Source of the DNA: Dimorphilus gyrociliatus
Lineage: Eukaryota; Annelida; Polychaeta; Dinophilidae
NCBI GenBank assembly: GCA_904063045.1
Contig: CAJFCJ010000118.1
Span: 1-35,116, forward strand
Direction of reading: 5' to 3'
Length of the DNA: 35,116 bases
The stretch's first letter is position 1. Every line of letters begins with the position of its first letter. Both the position numbers and the translations under genes were made by a program. The notes under the pieces are model-generated. The model worked only from the letters and a program-made list of their open reading frames with translations. It was not told where the DNA came from and did no database searches. Below, piece by piece: positions 19,581 to 30,749 of the stretch.

Positions 19581-20759
19581 TCATTTTCTTTTCATTTTTA
19601 TTTCAATACATATATTTTTCAGTTTATTATTTGATTTAAGCAAAATTTCACAAAATTTAATATTTGGTGTGATATTAATTATCATTATTGTATCAAAATT
19701 GCTCCCAGAACAGGAAAATTTGCAACTATCCCTAAATGATTCCTCATTTGAACAGATTTTCATCTTATTCAATATATTAATTGCGACTATGATATCTGTA
19801 CAATTCCTATTTTCGCCCATTGTAGATATTTCAATAGTAACAAGGGTATCAACTTGAAATGAATTGTGTCCTTTCTAAATAATTTTAGCCCATATTGGCA
19901 AAAATCCAACTTTTTCAGAACATTTTTCATTACCATCACCAAGAGATTTGATAAATTCATTTCTAGATAATTCAAAAGTGCAAATTGAAGATGTCGTCAC
20001 ATTAAATAAAGCTGTTTGTTAGGAGTAGTGTTCAATAAAAAACTAGTATTTTTTTGTAAAAACAAAATTCTTACTTAAACAGGCAGGTTTTTGTAAAATA
20101 ATACCAGAATACAAAAATAATGCTGCTTAAGTTGATGACAAGGTTAGTAGATGACATTCAGAGAGATTTGGAGAATAATTAATAGAATAACATTCTTGAT
20201 TTGAAAGACATCTATTTTTACAACTTTCTTCATTATTAACATTAACAGATTCTATCAGACAGGGATCACAACTATTGATGATCTTATTTTCTTCCCTCTT
20301 CCAGTTTGTACAACCTACAAAGAAAACAGACTCTATGTAAGACATCACTCTGAAAAATTCAAAATTTTGAATATTTTTTACTGGGATTAGTTATTTTTGA
20401 GTAATAGACAACATTTTCTGCATTTTCAATATTCAATCCGTAAGAGCCATACTTTTTTCTCTTACACTCTTTTATTGCTCTGTTAAATTCAAAACTGGTG
20501 CACATAGATTCACTGTTACAAATATTAATACAATCCTCCAAACTATTAGTAAAGCCAGTCAAAACTCCATTTTGATTTTGTAATGTTCTATTTAAGTATT
20601 TTTTATATGATGAACATTCTATTATAGAAACAAAAAACAGTTGATAGAGTTCAGGTGAAATGTTTGAAAAATTTACAAACCTGATTTTTCAATATAAAAA
20701 CCATCAGTTTGGAAAAAAACTACAAAGATGAAAAGAAAATCTCCACACAATATTCTCAT
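19581..20759 (-). CDS. Secreted PAN/apple-domain protein, in-frame stop present
   Basis: Exon 1 (20681-20759) encodes a signal peptide (MRILCGDFLFIFVVFF), with an acceptor-like TTTTCAG one base before the ATG. Exon 2 (20382-20618) holds a first PAN/apple-like module (CSSYKKYL, EDCINICNSESMCTSFEF, ECKRKKYG). Exon 3 (20075-20314) holds a second (SCKNRCLSNQECYSINY, ECHLLTL). Exon 4 (19581-20011) is cysteine-containing with no recognised fold. Phases agree at every junction. TAA at 20127-20129 interrupts exon 3 in frame, although coding continues after it. TAG at 19875-19877 would be removed if 19875-19910 is a 36-base GT-AG intron. PAN modules bind proteins or sugars outside cells. Either a recent pseudogene or a shorter product ending at 20127. 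Confidence 0.6.
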
Positions 20760-22306
20760 TCTGAAAATTGAAATGTTTAGACAAAAACTCTATTCTATTC
20801 TTTTATAGATAAAGTTCTTCATTAAATAAAAGCTAATTGAACATTTTACAGGATTACTCATTATTGCATTATTTATTATCTATCTATATACACTGTAAAG
20901 TAATCTTCATAAAAAATGGAACACCTCGAATTTTGAATAGACTAACATATTAAAAATGTTTTTCACTAAGAATAGTGAAATAATGGATTTAGGTAAGATT
21001 TACATAATTTTTTTTTATATTACACACTGTTTCATTGATTTTTTTTTCTTATTTGTTCATACTTCATAATAATTGGAACAGGAGCAAAAATGTTCATATT
21101 ATTCCTATTTTTCAATTTGACTACTCCCTTTTTTGATACATTTCCTGATTCTATGAACCATTCCATTGTATAGACTTGGTAACAACTCTGGTTGCTCTTT
21201 AATAAGCTCATAAGAGCACATTTTAATTGTTTCTTAAAATTTATCCACAGACTGGAATGGTGGACTTTTTTTCAATATTATGAACAAAAAATTTGAGCCA
21301 TTAATTAAAAGTTGGCCTATCAAAATTTACAGTGTCATTTTATTATGAAGTTTACTTTATATCTATTAATAGAATAGGCCTTTACTAAGAACAATAGTTC
21401 TAAATTACTCTGTCAATTTTACCATGCAATTAAAAAGTCAAGTAACTCAACTGTAAACAATACTGCTTTTTTTAAAAACAGAAGCAGAGGAAACTGTTGG
21501 CAAACAGTAAACTTTTGAGCCTGATTGAATGGTATTTCTAACATCAAAGAAAACTTTAACATTTAACACTCCTGACTGTAGTAGTGTTCAACTTACAGTT
21601 AGTACTCATAATATTCAAAATGGTTTCTAAACTGGTAAAATAGAAAATTTCAGGACATTTTCTGCTAAAACTTGCACTTTTTAAAGATAAGCCCTTCAAG
21701 ATACACTTTGAATCTTTATAAATATATAACACAAATGTAACAGCAACATCTGTTGGTTAATTTTTTATTTAAAAAAATTTTTAATAAGAATTAATAAACA
21801 TTCTTCAATGGGTAAATCTCTAGGTCAGTCTCTAATACAATATTTTTGAAGAAAATATGTGTATAAAAAGAACTTTGGCTGGCATCTGTTGCAGGCAATT
21901 GGCAATAAGCATTATCTGTTATATTGATCTTTCTTTTTATACCATAATTACTTGAATGCAAAGTTCTCTTAAAATTAAAAAGAAACAAAAAGAAACAATG
22001 TAAAAGCAAACATTAATCTATAATAAATATCAATCAAAGAGAATTTTTTCTCTTAACTTTTGTAATAAATTATTAATGGAAGTATCGATTCTCATTGCAG
22101 ATTGTTACAGTAGGAAATTTAAATACACTGTTATAAATGTTTTTGATTGAGCAACTGTTTTGCATTTTAGGTAGAAACTTACATGATTATGATTAATAGC
22201 TAAATCCTTTTTTACATACTGTACATTGTACACCAAAGCATAACTAATTGCAAAGCTTGCAATTGAGTGGACATTCTATTTTGTTTGTAGATTTAGTAAT
22301 AAATAT
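20760..22306. other. Intergenic, AT-rich, holding one transposase relic
   Basis: Apart from the Tc1-like fragment at 21103-21290, no gene, RNA or ordered repeat was recognised. Short open frames here lack splice structure and domain signals. Confidence 0.5.
21103..21290 (-). pseudogene. Tc1/mariner-like transposase C-terminal relic
   Basis: One frame reads SVDKF, stop, ETIKMCSYELIKEQPELLP, then LYNGMVHRIRKCIKKG. This resembles the C-terminal end of Tc1-like transposases (x-E-L-I ... P-x-x-L ... S-M-x-x-R-I-x-x-V-I-x-x-x-G-G). The catalytic part and element ends were not seen. The family call rests on the R-I-R-K-C-I pattern and its spacing. Confidence 0.4.
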
Positions 22307-22315
22307 GTTTATTCA
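22307..22315 (+). repeat. Left target site duplication of MULE copy 2
   Basis: GTTTATTCA, identical to 24837-24845. Nine bases is the typical Mutator-superfamily duplication length. Confidence 0.8.
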
Positions 22316-22414
22316 GGGATCAACAGAAAACGGACCCAACAGAAAACAGACCCAACAGAAAATGGCCACAAATCAACAGAAAACAGCCCCAACTGGAACA
22401 GAAAACAGCCACAA
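22316..22414 (+). repeat. Left TIR built of short repeats
   Basis: Five copies of ACAGAAAACGG or close variants, spaced about 16-22 bp, joined by CCCA, CCACAAATCA and CCCCAACTGGA spacers. The same units appear inverted at the right end. An open frame across this stretch is only the repeat read through. Confidence 0.88.
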
Positions 22415-22605
22415 AATTTCGAAATATACAATACTCATAAATTGAATAGAATAAGTTAATTTAAAATTTTTTTCTATTAGTTAGTAAATATTGGATGAAA
22501 AAATATTAAATTGTCCAGCAGTTTTTCCTAAGAGGTTGAATATTTTGCACTATTTTTAAATTCCTGCCAATAGGTTAAAGCAGCTCAAAGGAGATTTTTG
22601 CCACA

Positions 22606-24581
22606 ATGCTACCATATTGTTTTGGATGTAAGAAAAAGATTAATAAGCTGACACAAGGTGTTTGTTCACTTTGTCATCATAAAGTCCATTGGGCTTGTTT
22701 ATCAGGTAAGATCCAAATTGATTTTAATGTAAACTAAGCTCTTTCTTTTGTAGATGGATTATGTTCTATATGTTCAAGTGTTGATAAAAAAAGAATCAGA
22801 ATTATTCTGAGCAAATGTGATGAAATTTTACAAGATAAATCTACCAATAAAGTCTCAAATGCTGAAAATATAGATCTAAATCATACAAGAGAAGAGATAG
22901 ATGTGCAAAATATAATAATGGATGTTGATCATGAAGAAGTGGTTACCCTTATTGAAACACTGAATTGTGATGCAGAGTACAGGCTTGTTGATAATCTTAG
23001 TGAAAGCAGCCCTCTGCATGGAAATACATTACATTTGAATGAGAATGATATCAATATGGAGGAGTCCTTTGAAAGTATAACAGAGGTGAACTATGACAGC
23101 AATGGTAAATTCAGAATATTCCCTACAGGAAGTCAAAAAGGCAAAGAATTACTTGTATCTAATGGTCATTCATTTGTTGTCAAAAGAAAAGACAAGACTT
23201 CCATAATTTGGAGATGTGGAGTTAGAAGCAAGAAATTGAAATGTCCTGCCAGTGTTATTCAAAGAAATAATAACTTCTCTTTGGGGTCTAAATGACATAT
23301 TCACCCCCCCAAAAAAAATTTAGAACAAATTATTGAAATGAAAGTGACAGCAAAACAAAAAGGAAAGACTGACACCAATGTTAGTGGAAAACAAATAGCT
23401 GGAAATGTTCTGCTTCATTTTGCAAATATGGGAAATATTGTAAAAGTTGAAAATTGCAAAGAAATGATAAATTACCATAGAAGAAAAAATCGTCCCAATG
23501 AACCTATTGGAAGAAACTTTCTTATTAATAATTGCTTCATTCCTGATGATTTCTTAAAACAAGATGTCCTTGAAAATAATGAAAGAGTGATTATTTTTTC
23601 CACTTCAAAACAACTTAGCTTACTTGCAGTGTCAAAAGTCTGGTACTTAGATGGAACTTTCAAGATTGTTAAGGAGCCATTTACACAGTTATTTTCATTT
23701 CACTCATTCCTCAAAAAAGAAGGTGAATTAAAACAGGTTCCTCTTCTATATGCATTCATGATATCAAAAAAGAAGAAAGCATATAATCTGTTATTCAAGG
23801 TAGTTCAACTTGAAATTTTCTCTGAAATGCATTTAATATTCATTTCACTGTTTTTCAGTGCATTAATCAACTGCTACAATATAAGGAACCAAAAAAGATA
23901 GTTATGGATTTTGAAAAAGCTGTTTGGAAAGCTATATTAAATAATTGGGAAAATGTAAATCTGTCAGGATGCTTATTCCATTGGAATCAAGCAGTTTATA
24001 GAAAAATTCAGGTATTATTCAACCTAAAACTCAAACTGGAGTCATTTTTAATTTTGTTTTTTTAGGAGCTTGGTTATTCATCAGACTTCAACAAAAAAAA
24101 TGGACAATGGTTTGAAATGAGACAGCTAATGGCTTTGCCATTCCTTCCATCTCACATTATTCCAATAGAGTTTATTAAAAATAAGGATTACCTTAAATCA
24201 ATTGATAAACTTGCTGATTTTATTGATTATTTTGAAAGAACTTGGATTTTGAATGATGTTTGGTCACCAAAATGTTGGTCTATCTATCAATGTGCAATCA
24301 GAACAAATAATGATGTTGAGGGATTTCACAATAGGTTGAATGGAAATGTTGGAGTGAATGTTTCATTTTATTCTGTGATAGATGAATTGAAAAGGGAAGC
24401 AGACCTTATAGCAGCATATCAAAGAATGTTATCAGAAAAGAAGATATTAAGATACAAAAGAAAGCTTTATAAGAACCTGCAAAATAAAATATTTTCAATT
24501 TGGGAAAGATTTGAAAAGCATGAGATTACTTCATCAGAAGTTCTACTAAAGTGTTCTGAACTTTACTTAGTAGCTCAATAA
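22606..24581 (+). CDS. MULE transposase with PHD-like and FLYWCH fingers
   Basis: Four exons: 22606-22705, 22754-23799, 23859-24011 and 24066-24581, all with GT-AG introns of 48-59 bases. The N-terminal C-x2-C, C-x2-C-x4-H-x2-C, C-x2-C pattern looks PHD/RING-like and is split by intron 1. A FLYWCH DNA-binding domain follows (about 23085-23310; GSQKGKELLV, IWRC, CPASV), then a MULE DDE core: WYLDGTFK (first Asp), VMDFEKAVW (second Asp), GCLFHW and NNDVEGFHNRLN (Glu). The only lesion is TGA at 23293-23295, just before the last FLYWCH histidines, where copy 1 has a Ser codon. A single base change therefore separates it from an open frame. The product would be nuclear. Confidence 0.85.
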
Positions 24582-24710
24582 ATAAATCAATTGTTGTTAA
24601 ATTGCATGATCTTTTAAGTTGTAGTCTCATAAAGTATTCAACTGTTCAAATAAACACACTTTCAAAATTTGATTCATTTCTTGTTTTATATATTTTAGGT
24701 TGAAGAATCC

Positions 24711-24836
24711 TGTGGCCATTTTCTGTCTCAGTTGGGGCCGTTTTCTGTTCCAGTTGGGGCCGTTTTCTGTTCAAGTTGAGGCCATTTTCTGTTGATTTGT
24801 GGCCGTTTTCTGTTGGGGCCGTTTTCTGTCATATTC
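24711..24836 (-). repeat. Right TIR built of short repeats
   Basis: Six inverted copies of the ACAGAAAACGG unit (seen as CCGTTTTCTGT on the plus strand), one more than on the left. The spacer order is matched near the end and diverges inward. Confidence 0.88.
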
Positions 24837-24845
24837 GTTTATTCA
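24837..24845 (+). repeat. Right target site duplication of MULE copy 2
   Basis: GTTTATTCA, identical to 22307-22315. Confidence 0.8.
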
Positions 24846-25504
24846 CATTATTTTTTTAGAATTACTTGGATATGGGAAAAATACCATCTGCAAAGGACAG
24901 TTGAGCTATGAGCCTGAGTACTATTTAGTCTATCTTGGATTTTTTCTCCCTTTAAATTGTGGAGGTTTAAATTTATGTAGATAGATGTTAGGACTTTTAG
25001 GTTTTAATACAGCATTGTGTTCAATATTTCATTTTATTTATACTATTTTCAATTAACAGATATCTAACAAATTTTCCAAGGTAAAATATGTCAGTTTTAT
25101 CATTACTGTCTTTTTTCACAGTACAATTTGACACTGTTAAATAGTATTTCTTCTTCGTACCTCGTATTTCCTTTATAAGAGAAATACAATTATTTTTATT
25201 AGAAATTAGAATGAAAGCAGAATAAATAATACAAATTGTGAAATTCTTTTAGGTTAATAGGTCAAGGTTAAAGTAACAGCTAACTATATAACTTACCTGT
25301 TTTACATATTCTATAGAAATTTTTCCATCAAAAAGAGAAGTTATGTTCATGACAAAGTAGAATTGCCTTTACAACACTTCTTATACATTTGAAAAATTTG
25401 TATTGATAGAACAAATCTTTTGTACACGAAAGATCTTCTATAGTAGCCTTATTGTTGTAAGTTGCTAAATGAGAAGTTTTCAACTTTCTAACAAATTTTG
25501 AACC
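24846..25504. other. Intergenic, no gene recognised
   Basis: AT-rich spacer between the second MULE and the 3' end of the receptor relic. No repeat or RNA signal was seen. Confidence 0.5.
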
Positions 25505-27380
25505 TTATAAAAGAGATTTATCAACAATTTGATTCGCATTTAAATTTAGAGACATACATGATATTCTTATTGAATTTTCTGCATCATGCTTTATCTTGCT
25601 TTCTCTCTGACTAATTTTGCAGTTTCTCTTCTTGATGTATGATTGTAGTTTGCCAATTGAAAGTAATAATGGATTTATCATAAATATTAATAAAGCAATG
25701 TTGAACAACATGTATAGATTTGTTCTTTTAGTATATTTTTGTTGAACTTTTTGAACAGTTGCTAAACAATTAAAACAATATACAAATGTTTATAAATCAA
25801 AGAATGAATGTGATGACAAACTAAAAATGGCGACTAGAATCCAACTAACATCATTGATTAAGGCAAAGAGAAAGTATTTATTGGATATGTAATCACTTTT
25901 GGCTGAATTAAAGTATTTGGAGAAATTATTTATATAAGAGAATTGTTAATATAAAACTTCCAATACTTCCAAGTACATAATTATGTCGAAGAGAAATGAA
26001 AAGTAATACCTGTTTGTCCCTTTTTCAATGTAATCCCATAAATTATATGAGCATAGTGACGATAGAGAGATTCATACTTTCTCAAATGATAGAGTCAGGT
26101 TAAAGGGTTGTCACAGTTGAAAATTAAACCTACTTTCACTAATACCAGTGGAAGAAATGAGCATACAATTGACAAAACACAGTTAATAACTATAGCAGAA
26201 GTGATATATTTCCAAGTAAAATTTGGTTTCATTGGCATTTAATAGCTAAATATCTATCTAAATTGATTAGCAAATAATTTCCACCAACAAAAAGGAATAA
26301 ACAGCAAGAAGCAAATGATGGAATTGAACAAAAAATTCCAGTTTTCCATTCATAATCATATTCAAAGAAACTTTTTGAATATTTATAAGATACAGACAGA
26401 CAGTAGAGTTAGAACATATATGAAAAAAACAACATTTCCTACAATGGCCAATATTGAAAATATATCTGACATTTTATGACTGGTAATGATAAAAAATAAT
26501 AGTATTACAGCATTTGCGATAAGACAGCAAACATTCAACAGAGTACAGCTCAGTGTTAAGACAATGAAATTTTTTCAATTTTGATAATGGATTCTTTGAT
26601 AGATCTAAATATTGTAGTAAACTACTTCCGGTCAATAGAGTAACATCTTCCATATTGGCATTTTGCAAAGTAAGATATATGATATTGGAGTATAGAAATA
26701 TTGTTTGAATGAATCCAATGGAGTATTAGTAACATTTAATTGGATTAAGCTCAACCACAAAATGCTTTTGTTGAATTTTAAAAAGTTACTTAATTTTAAC
26801 ATTTTAAGAAAACTTTTCTGTTGAAATATTTGTAAATTCAACACTTTTTGACTGTTCAAATTTGAATTGCATTCAACACTGAATCGATTTGGGCATGGAC
26901 AACTTTCAATGCACATCTCTTTGTTAGGACAAAAAACTTTGTCATTCATATTTAAACAATTTATTTTTTGATTGCAAACTCTGAAAACTGGAATGAATTT
27001 TTTCTCATTTTTACATTTAAAATAACCAATTGGATTAAAATTATCTAATTGAAGAGAACAATGAGGAAATCTGTAAAGAATTTACAAAAAGATAAAAATC
27101 CTTACTGCAACCAACTTCATCATCACCATACCAACAATGATTTATTTGATCGCATACTTGCTCAACAGAAATGCAGTAGGCTTGATATTTACATAAGTAT
27201 TCTCCTGGATCACATTGGGAAATATTACAATTGGTGAGGTCCATGTATTCAAGAAGATTTATAACCTAAATATTATTTTATTGAAATAATCACTGAAAAT
27301 CTTTATATTCATTCAACATACATTCCAATGTTCTATTCTTTTCCATTTGATGCAATCTATGATAAGAATTTTCATATTAT
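25505..27380 (-). pseudogene. LGR-type G-protein-coupled receptor (LDLa + LRR + 7TM), decayed
   Basis: LDLa-LRR-7TM is the layout of relaxin-receptor-like LGRs. An LDLa module (about 27100-27220; CKYQAYCISVEQVCDQ, CWYGDDEVGC) ends at a GTAAGG donor. The next exon has a weaker LDLa-like stretch, an LRR N-cap (ESCPCPNRFSVEC) and LRRs (LLQYLDLSKNPLSKL). Helices follow: LAIVGNVVFFIYVLTLLSV, then CLFLFVGGNYLLINLDRYLA with a DRY motif, AIVINCVLSIVCSFLPLVL, YFLFALINDVSWILVAIF, and LFNIALLIFMINPLLLSIG with an NP motif, then a basic tail. Breaks: a frame change near 26700, a TCTG duplication near 26410 between helices 2 and 3, a frame change near 26240, and more around helix 5. The first exon was not found. 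Confidence 0.65.
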
Positions 27381-27613
27381 CTGAACAATTTATGAAAATA
27401 ATATCAATAACTTGAGCAATTTTAAACAATTTACAGTCTCTTTAATATAATGTTTAAATTTTCTAAACACTTCAACTTGCTTTATGTAATAATATAATCT
27501 AAAGAAATCATTCAAGAGAATATACAATTATATGAATCTAATACTGTGTTACAGATTTGATAAAATTCTAATTTAATCAACATTTTTGAGTCTGGGAGAA
27601 TTCTTTTGGTGTT

Positions 27614-27631
27614 TAACCCTAACCCTAACCC
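27614..27631. repeat. Short interstitial telomere-like repeat
   Basis: Three units of TAACCC in a row (GGGTTA on the other strand), the common animal telomere motif. Another TAACCC-like stretch lies near 27666. Too short to mark a chromosome end. Confidence 0.6.
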
Positions 27632-28493
27632 ATCAGTTATCAAGATTCTCTTCACTTTAATCTTCCTAACCCTCAGTTCAGTCCTACTCCAACTGAAAGA
27701 GATCAAAATGAAAATTTTCCTGACCCTAGAAATGTCCAAAATCTAGCCTACTTGGATTTATAATCACAAACTGAATTAAGTTGGATGCATTTCAAATTAC
27801 AAATTACATGGGAAATATTTTCCAATGCATAGGCCTACATTTTGTCAATAACTTATTATCATCAATAGAGAGAAAAAATTTTTTATATTTTATAAATTGT
27901 CTTCTAAATAGATCTTTCACATTGATTTCTATTGATCAAGTTTTTTATCCACTAAAGATATTCTTTACGTAAATGACATATGAATTATTAATATCATTAT
28001 AAGTTTCAACATTTAAACAGCAAGCAATAACTCCAATAATTATGATCGGAAAATAATAATCAAATAAGTTGTTAGGGGAAACACTCTTGCTTTTAAATCC
28101 TAGTTCAAAAAATCATAAACTTGCTCTGATGGGATAGGGAAATGTTCATAAAAAATACGGTTTCTTTTTTAATAACAGCCTATTTGCCTTTTCTTTTTCT
28201 TTTCTCATTTTTTTGCTTTTAAAACTTAATAATCATTTGAAATAAAAGTATGATTGTATTGTATTTGAAAATGGAGAAAGTAACAATGTAAATTCTCTAT
28301 AAAAAGATTAATGTGTTCAGTTTATTGTTCAATTTACTAAGATGGAATCAATGATTGTTTTTCTTGTCTATTTAACCAAATAAAAATTTTATAGTTAAGA
28401 TAATCCATTCTTCTTAAAAAAAGCTCTATGTTTATACTGAGACGCTTCATTAAATATACATGCAGCATATCTCTTTTGAAACTCTTCAGCTCA

Positions 28494-28512
28494 CTCTCTC
28501 TCTCTCTCTTAG
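28494..28512 (+). promoter_or_regulatory. Polypyrimidine tract and AG just upstream of the lectin ATG
   Basis: A 17-base CT tract followed by AG at 28511-28512, eight bases before the ATG. It has the form of a 3' splice site. It could close an intron in the 5' leader or accept a trans-spliced leader. As a plain microsatellite it would mean neither. Confidence 0.45.
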
Positions 28513-28520
28513 CAATAATT

Positions 28521-30749
28521 ATGCAATTATTGTCTATGATCATTTTGCTTGGTGAATAAAGTTTTGTTATTACTTTTGTTATGATTTTCATACGAATGAT
28601 ATATTTTTATTTTTACAGTTGTTCAGCATGGCAATTCGATAAATATTGCAAGGAATAAATTGGCCTTCCAAAGTACTTCTGCTGGTGATAATAGCAACCC
28701 TTTTCAACCATCTTATGCTACTGATTCTGAAATTATATATGATAATACTTTAACTGGGGTAGGATGTTTTCTAATATTCATTTTCTTAACTTTAAAAATG
28801 ATCTATCTTCAAAAACTATAGGTTAATTATAAATGCGCAAAAACTACCTCATTAGCTGGTGATTATTCATGGTTTACTGTTGATTTGGGCGATATATACA
28901 AGATTAATGAAGTTTGCCTCTTGAATGGCAAAGTTGGAACATCTTTAGAAAAGTTTAATATTAGTTTAGGAAACTTTCTAGAAGAAGATGAAACATCATT
29001 TTGTGCTTATGTACAAGGTCCAATAAAAAATTCAATTTCAACTTCCCACTCAGAATACGAGTGTTTTGAATGTATGGCAAACGCTATTGGTTCTTTTTTA
29101 AAATTAAAGAAAATAACGAAAGGAACAATTTTAGAACTTTGCGATATTCGTGTTTATGGTACTTTCTATAGTAAAACAGGTATTTCAGTAGATTTTTTTA
29201 ATGGTAGTTCATGTAAAAGTGAACAACCAATCTTTATACTTAAATAACAATTGTTACTTTAAAGAATACAGTACAATTGGTTATGAAGATGCAAAATTGA
29301 CAAGCAGCCCTTTGTTTGGAGGACATGGTCCAGCAAATGTAATTGATAATATAATCAGAACTGTTTATCATTCAAAAGCAAGCATTATCCAGCCATATTT
29401 ACTGATTACCTATCCACAACTGTACAAATTCTTTGCATTTGTTGTTATACGACGACAAAATGGAGGTAAAATATATACGTTTCCTATATTTTGTAGGAAA
29501 AGGTCTTGGTCGATAGTTTATATTAAGTTTGCTGGTTAGTGCACTCGATAAATTCTTTTTTTATTCTGTTTCCCTCATAGCCAACACCAATTCTCATACT
29601 TACGCCTCTGTAAAACTGAAACCAGATACAACTTACGAAAGTGATGCTAAATTTTGTTGCAAAGACAGACGACACATCAATCTAACACCATTCTCACCTT
29701 TATTAATAAAATGTGATGAGATATACGCTGGACAATACTTTCTAATTCAGCAATATCAAGCCGGAAGTAAATTACTAATCGAAATAATTGATTTATTTAT
29801 ATATGGTAAACCTATAAAGAAGCTTGAAGAGAATGGTTGCCTTCTATTTTATAAATACCATTTTGCAATTTAATAATACCAATTCTTTTTCCAATAGGGT
29901 TTTCCATAAATCAGAAAACTAGTGTAAAAGTTGTAGAAAAGGAAGGAGTACATCTCTCATCCAGTGAAATGACTTCATTGCTGGATAATAATTATTTTCA
30001 CTCATTCCCCAAAGTTCAAGTAGTAATGGATAACATAGTGGAAATCCAAACTGATCTAATCTATGTGAATACAATTTGCCTATCTTGTTGGTAACATGAA
30101 ATATCCTTTCAATTCTTATTTTTTTTTTTACAATTAATCTTATTCCTTGAATCAGTTGACAATGACCTAGCATCTAAACCAAGCGATACTATTGAATTTA
30201 TTGATTTCTTATCCAACAACTCAATATCTATTAGTATGGATGCAAATTATGATTATTGGCATACAAAATGTCAATCTTTGATGACAATATTTTCAAAATT
30301 TTGTAAAATTACAATGAAAAGTGGTAAATATTTACATGAAATTAATCTTTTGGCAATATCAGTCAAATCAACGGAATGTAAGTTTTAGAATATAGATAGA
30401 ATTACTTAATTAATGGTATCTTTACTTCGTTCTAATGGGAAAAGATATTCCAAAGGGCTGCGGGATGACGTCACCTTCGATTATCATCAATACTTCGAGT
30501 ATAGATAACATTTACAGAGACTCTTTCTTGGTTAGACATGCTGTTGAAAATGAAGACAAGAGTGTCATGGTCTTTAATTTAAAAGCGCCTTTGAGTACTA
30601 GTCACGTAATTTGTGATGTTATCACTTTACCGGAAGACAACATTTATCTACAAAATATGTCCTTCTTTCAATGCGATACAAGTGGGCAATATATTCAAGT
30701 ATCAAATTCAAATTTTGATAAAAGATCTCACCTTCATATTTATCTCTAA
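28521..30749 (+). CDS. Secreted lectin-like protein with four fucolectin/F5-8C-type modules
   Basis: Eight exons: 28521-28551, 28619-28758, 28822-29179, 29265-29465, 29581-29805, 29898-30090, 30156-30377 and 30445-30749. Exon 1 and the start of exon 2 encode a signal peptide (MQLLSMIILLVV). Module 1 is the clearest: NIARNKLAFQST, WFTVDLGDIYKINEVCL and LELCDIRVYG follow the fucolectin/pentraxin-like F5-8C pattern, a beta-sandwich that binds sugars. Modules 2 (IGYEDAKLTSS to IIDLFIYG), 3 and 4 (CGMTSPSIIIN to GQYIQVSN) are more divergent, and the last ends early. Module borders fall at phase-1 introns, suggesting duplication by exon copying. Phases agree except at exon 6/7, where the obvious splice gives TGA after the junction, so a donor is misplaced or one base is lost. 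Likely extracellular. Confidence 0.72.

Larger units (their letters stand above)
22316..24836 (+). mobile_element. FLYWCH-type Mutator-like element, copy 2 (nearly intact)
   Basis: A 2,521-bp DNA transposon bounded by a 9-bp direct duplication (GTTTATTCA) and by inverted ends that share ACAGAAAACGG seven bases in. It contains a four-exon transposase gene. Length, duplication size and protein fit the Mutator superfamily. The outermost seven bases of the two ends differ (GGGATCA versus GAATATG). Confidence 0.88.
27381..28520. other. Intergenic between divergent genes
   Basis: Separates the receptor relic (minus) from the lectin gene (plus). It contains the telomere-like stretch at 27614-27631 and a CT tract just before the lectin start. 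No coding signal was recognised. Confidence 0.5.

Noticed and set aside
22316-22414. CRISPR-like spaced short repeats
   Set aside because: Animal DNA. The units are inverted at the other end of a transposon with a target duplication, and the spacers are themselves repetitive. They are TIR arrays.
27512-27739. Minus-strand open frame of 75 codons next to the telomere-like repeat
   Set aside because: Its composition comes from the TAACCC-like repeats and it shows no splice sites or domain.
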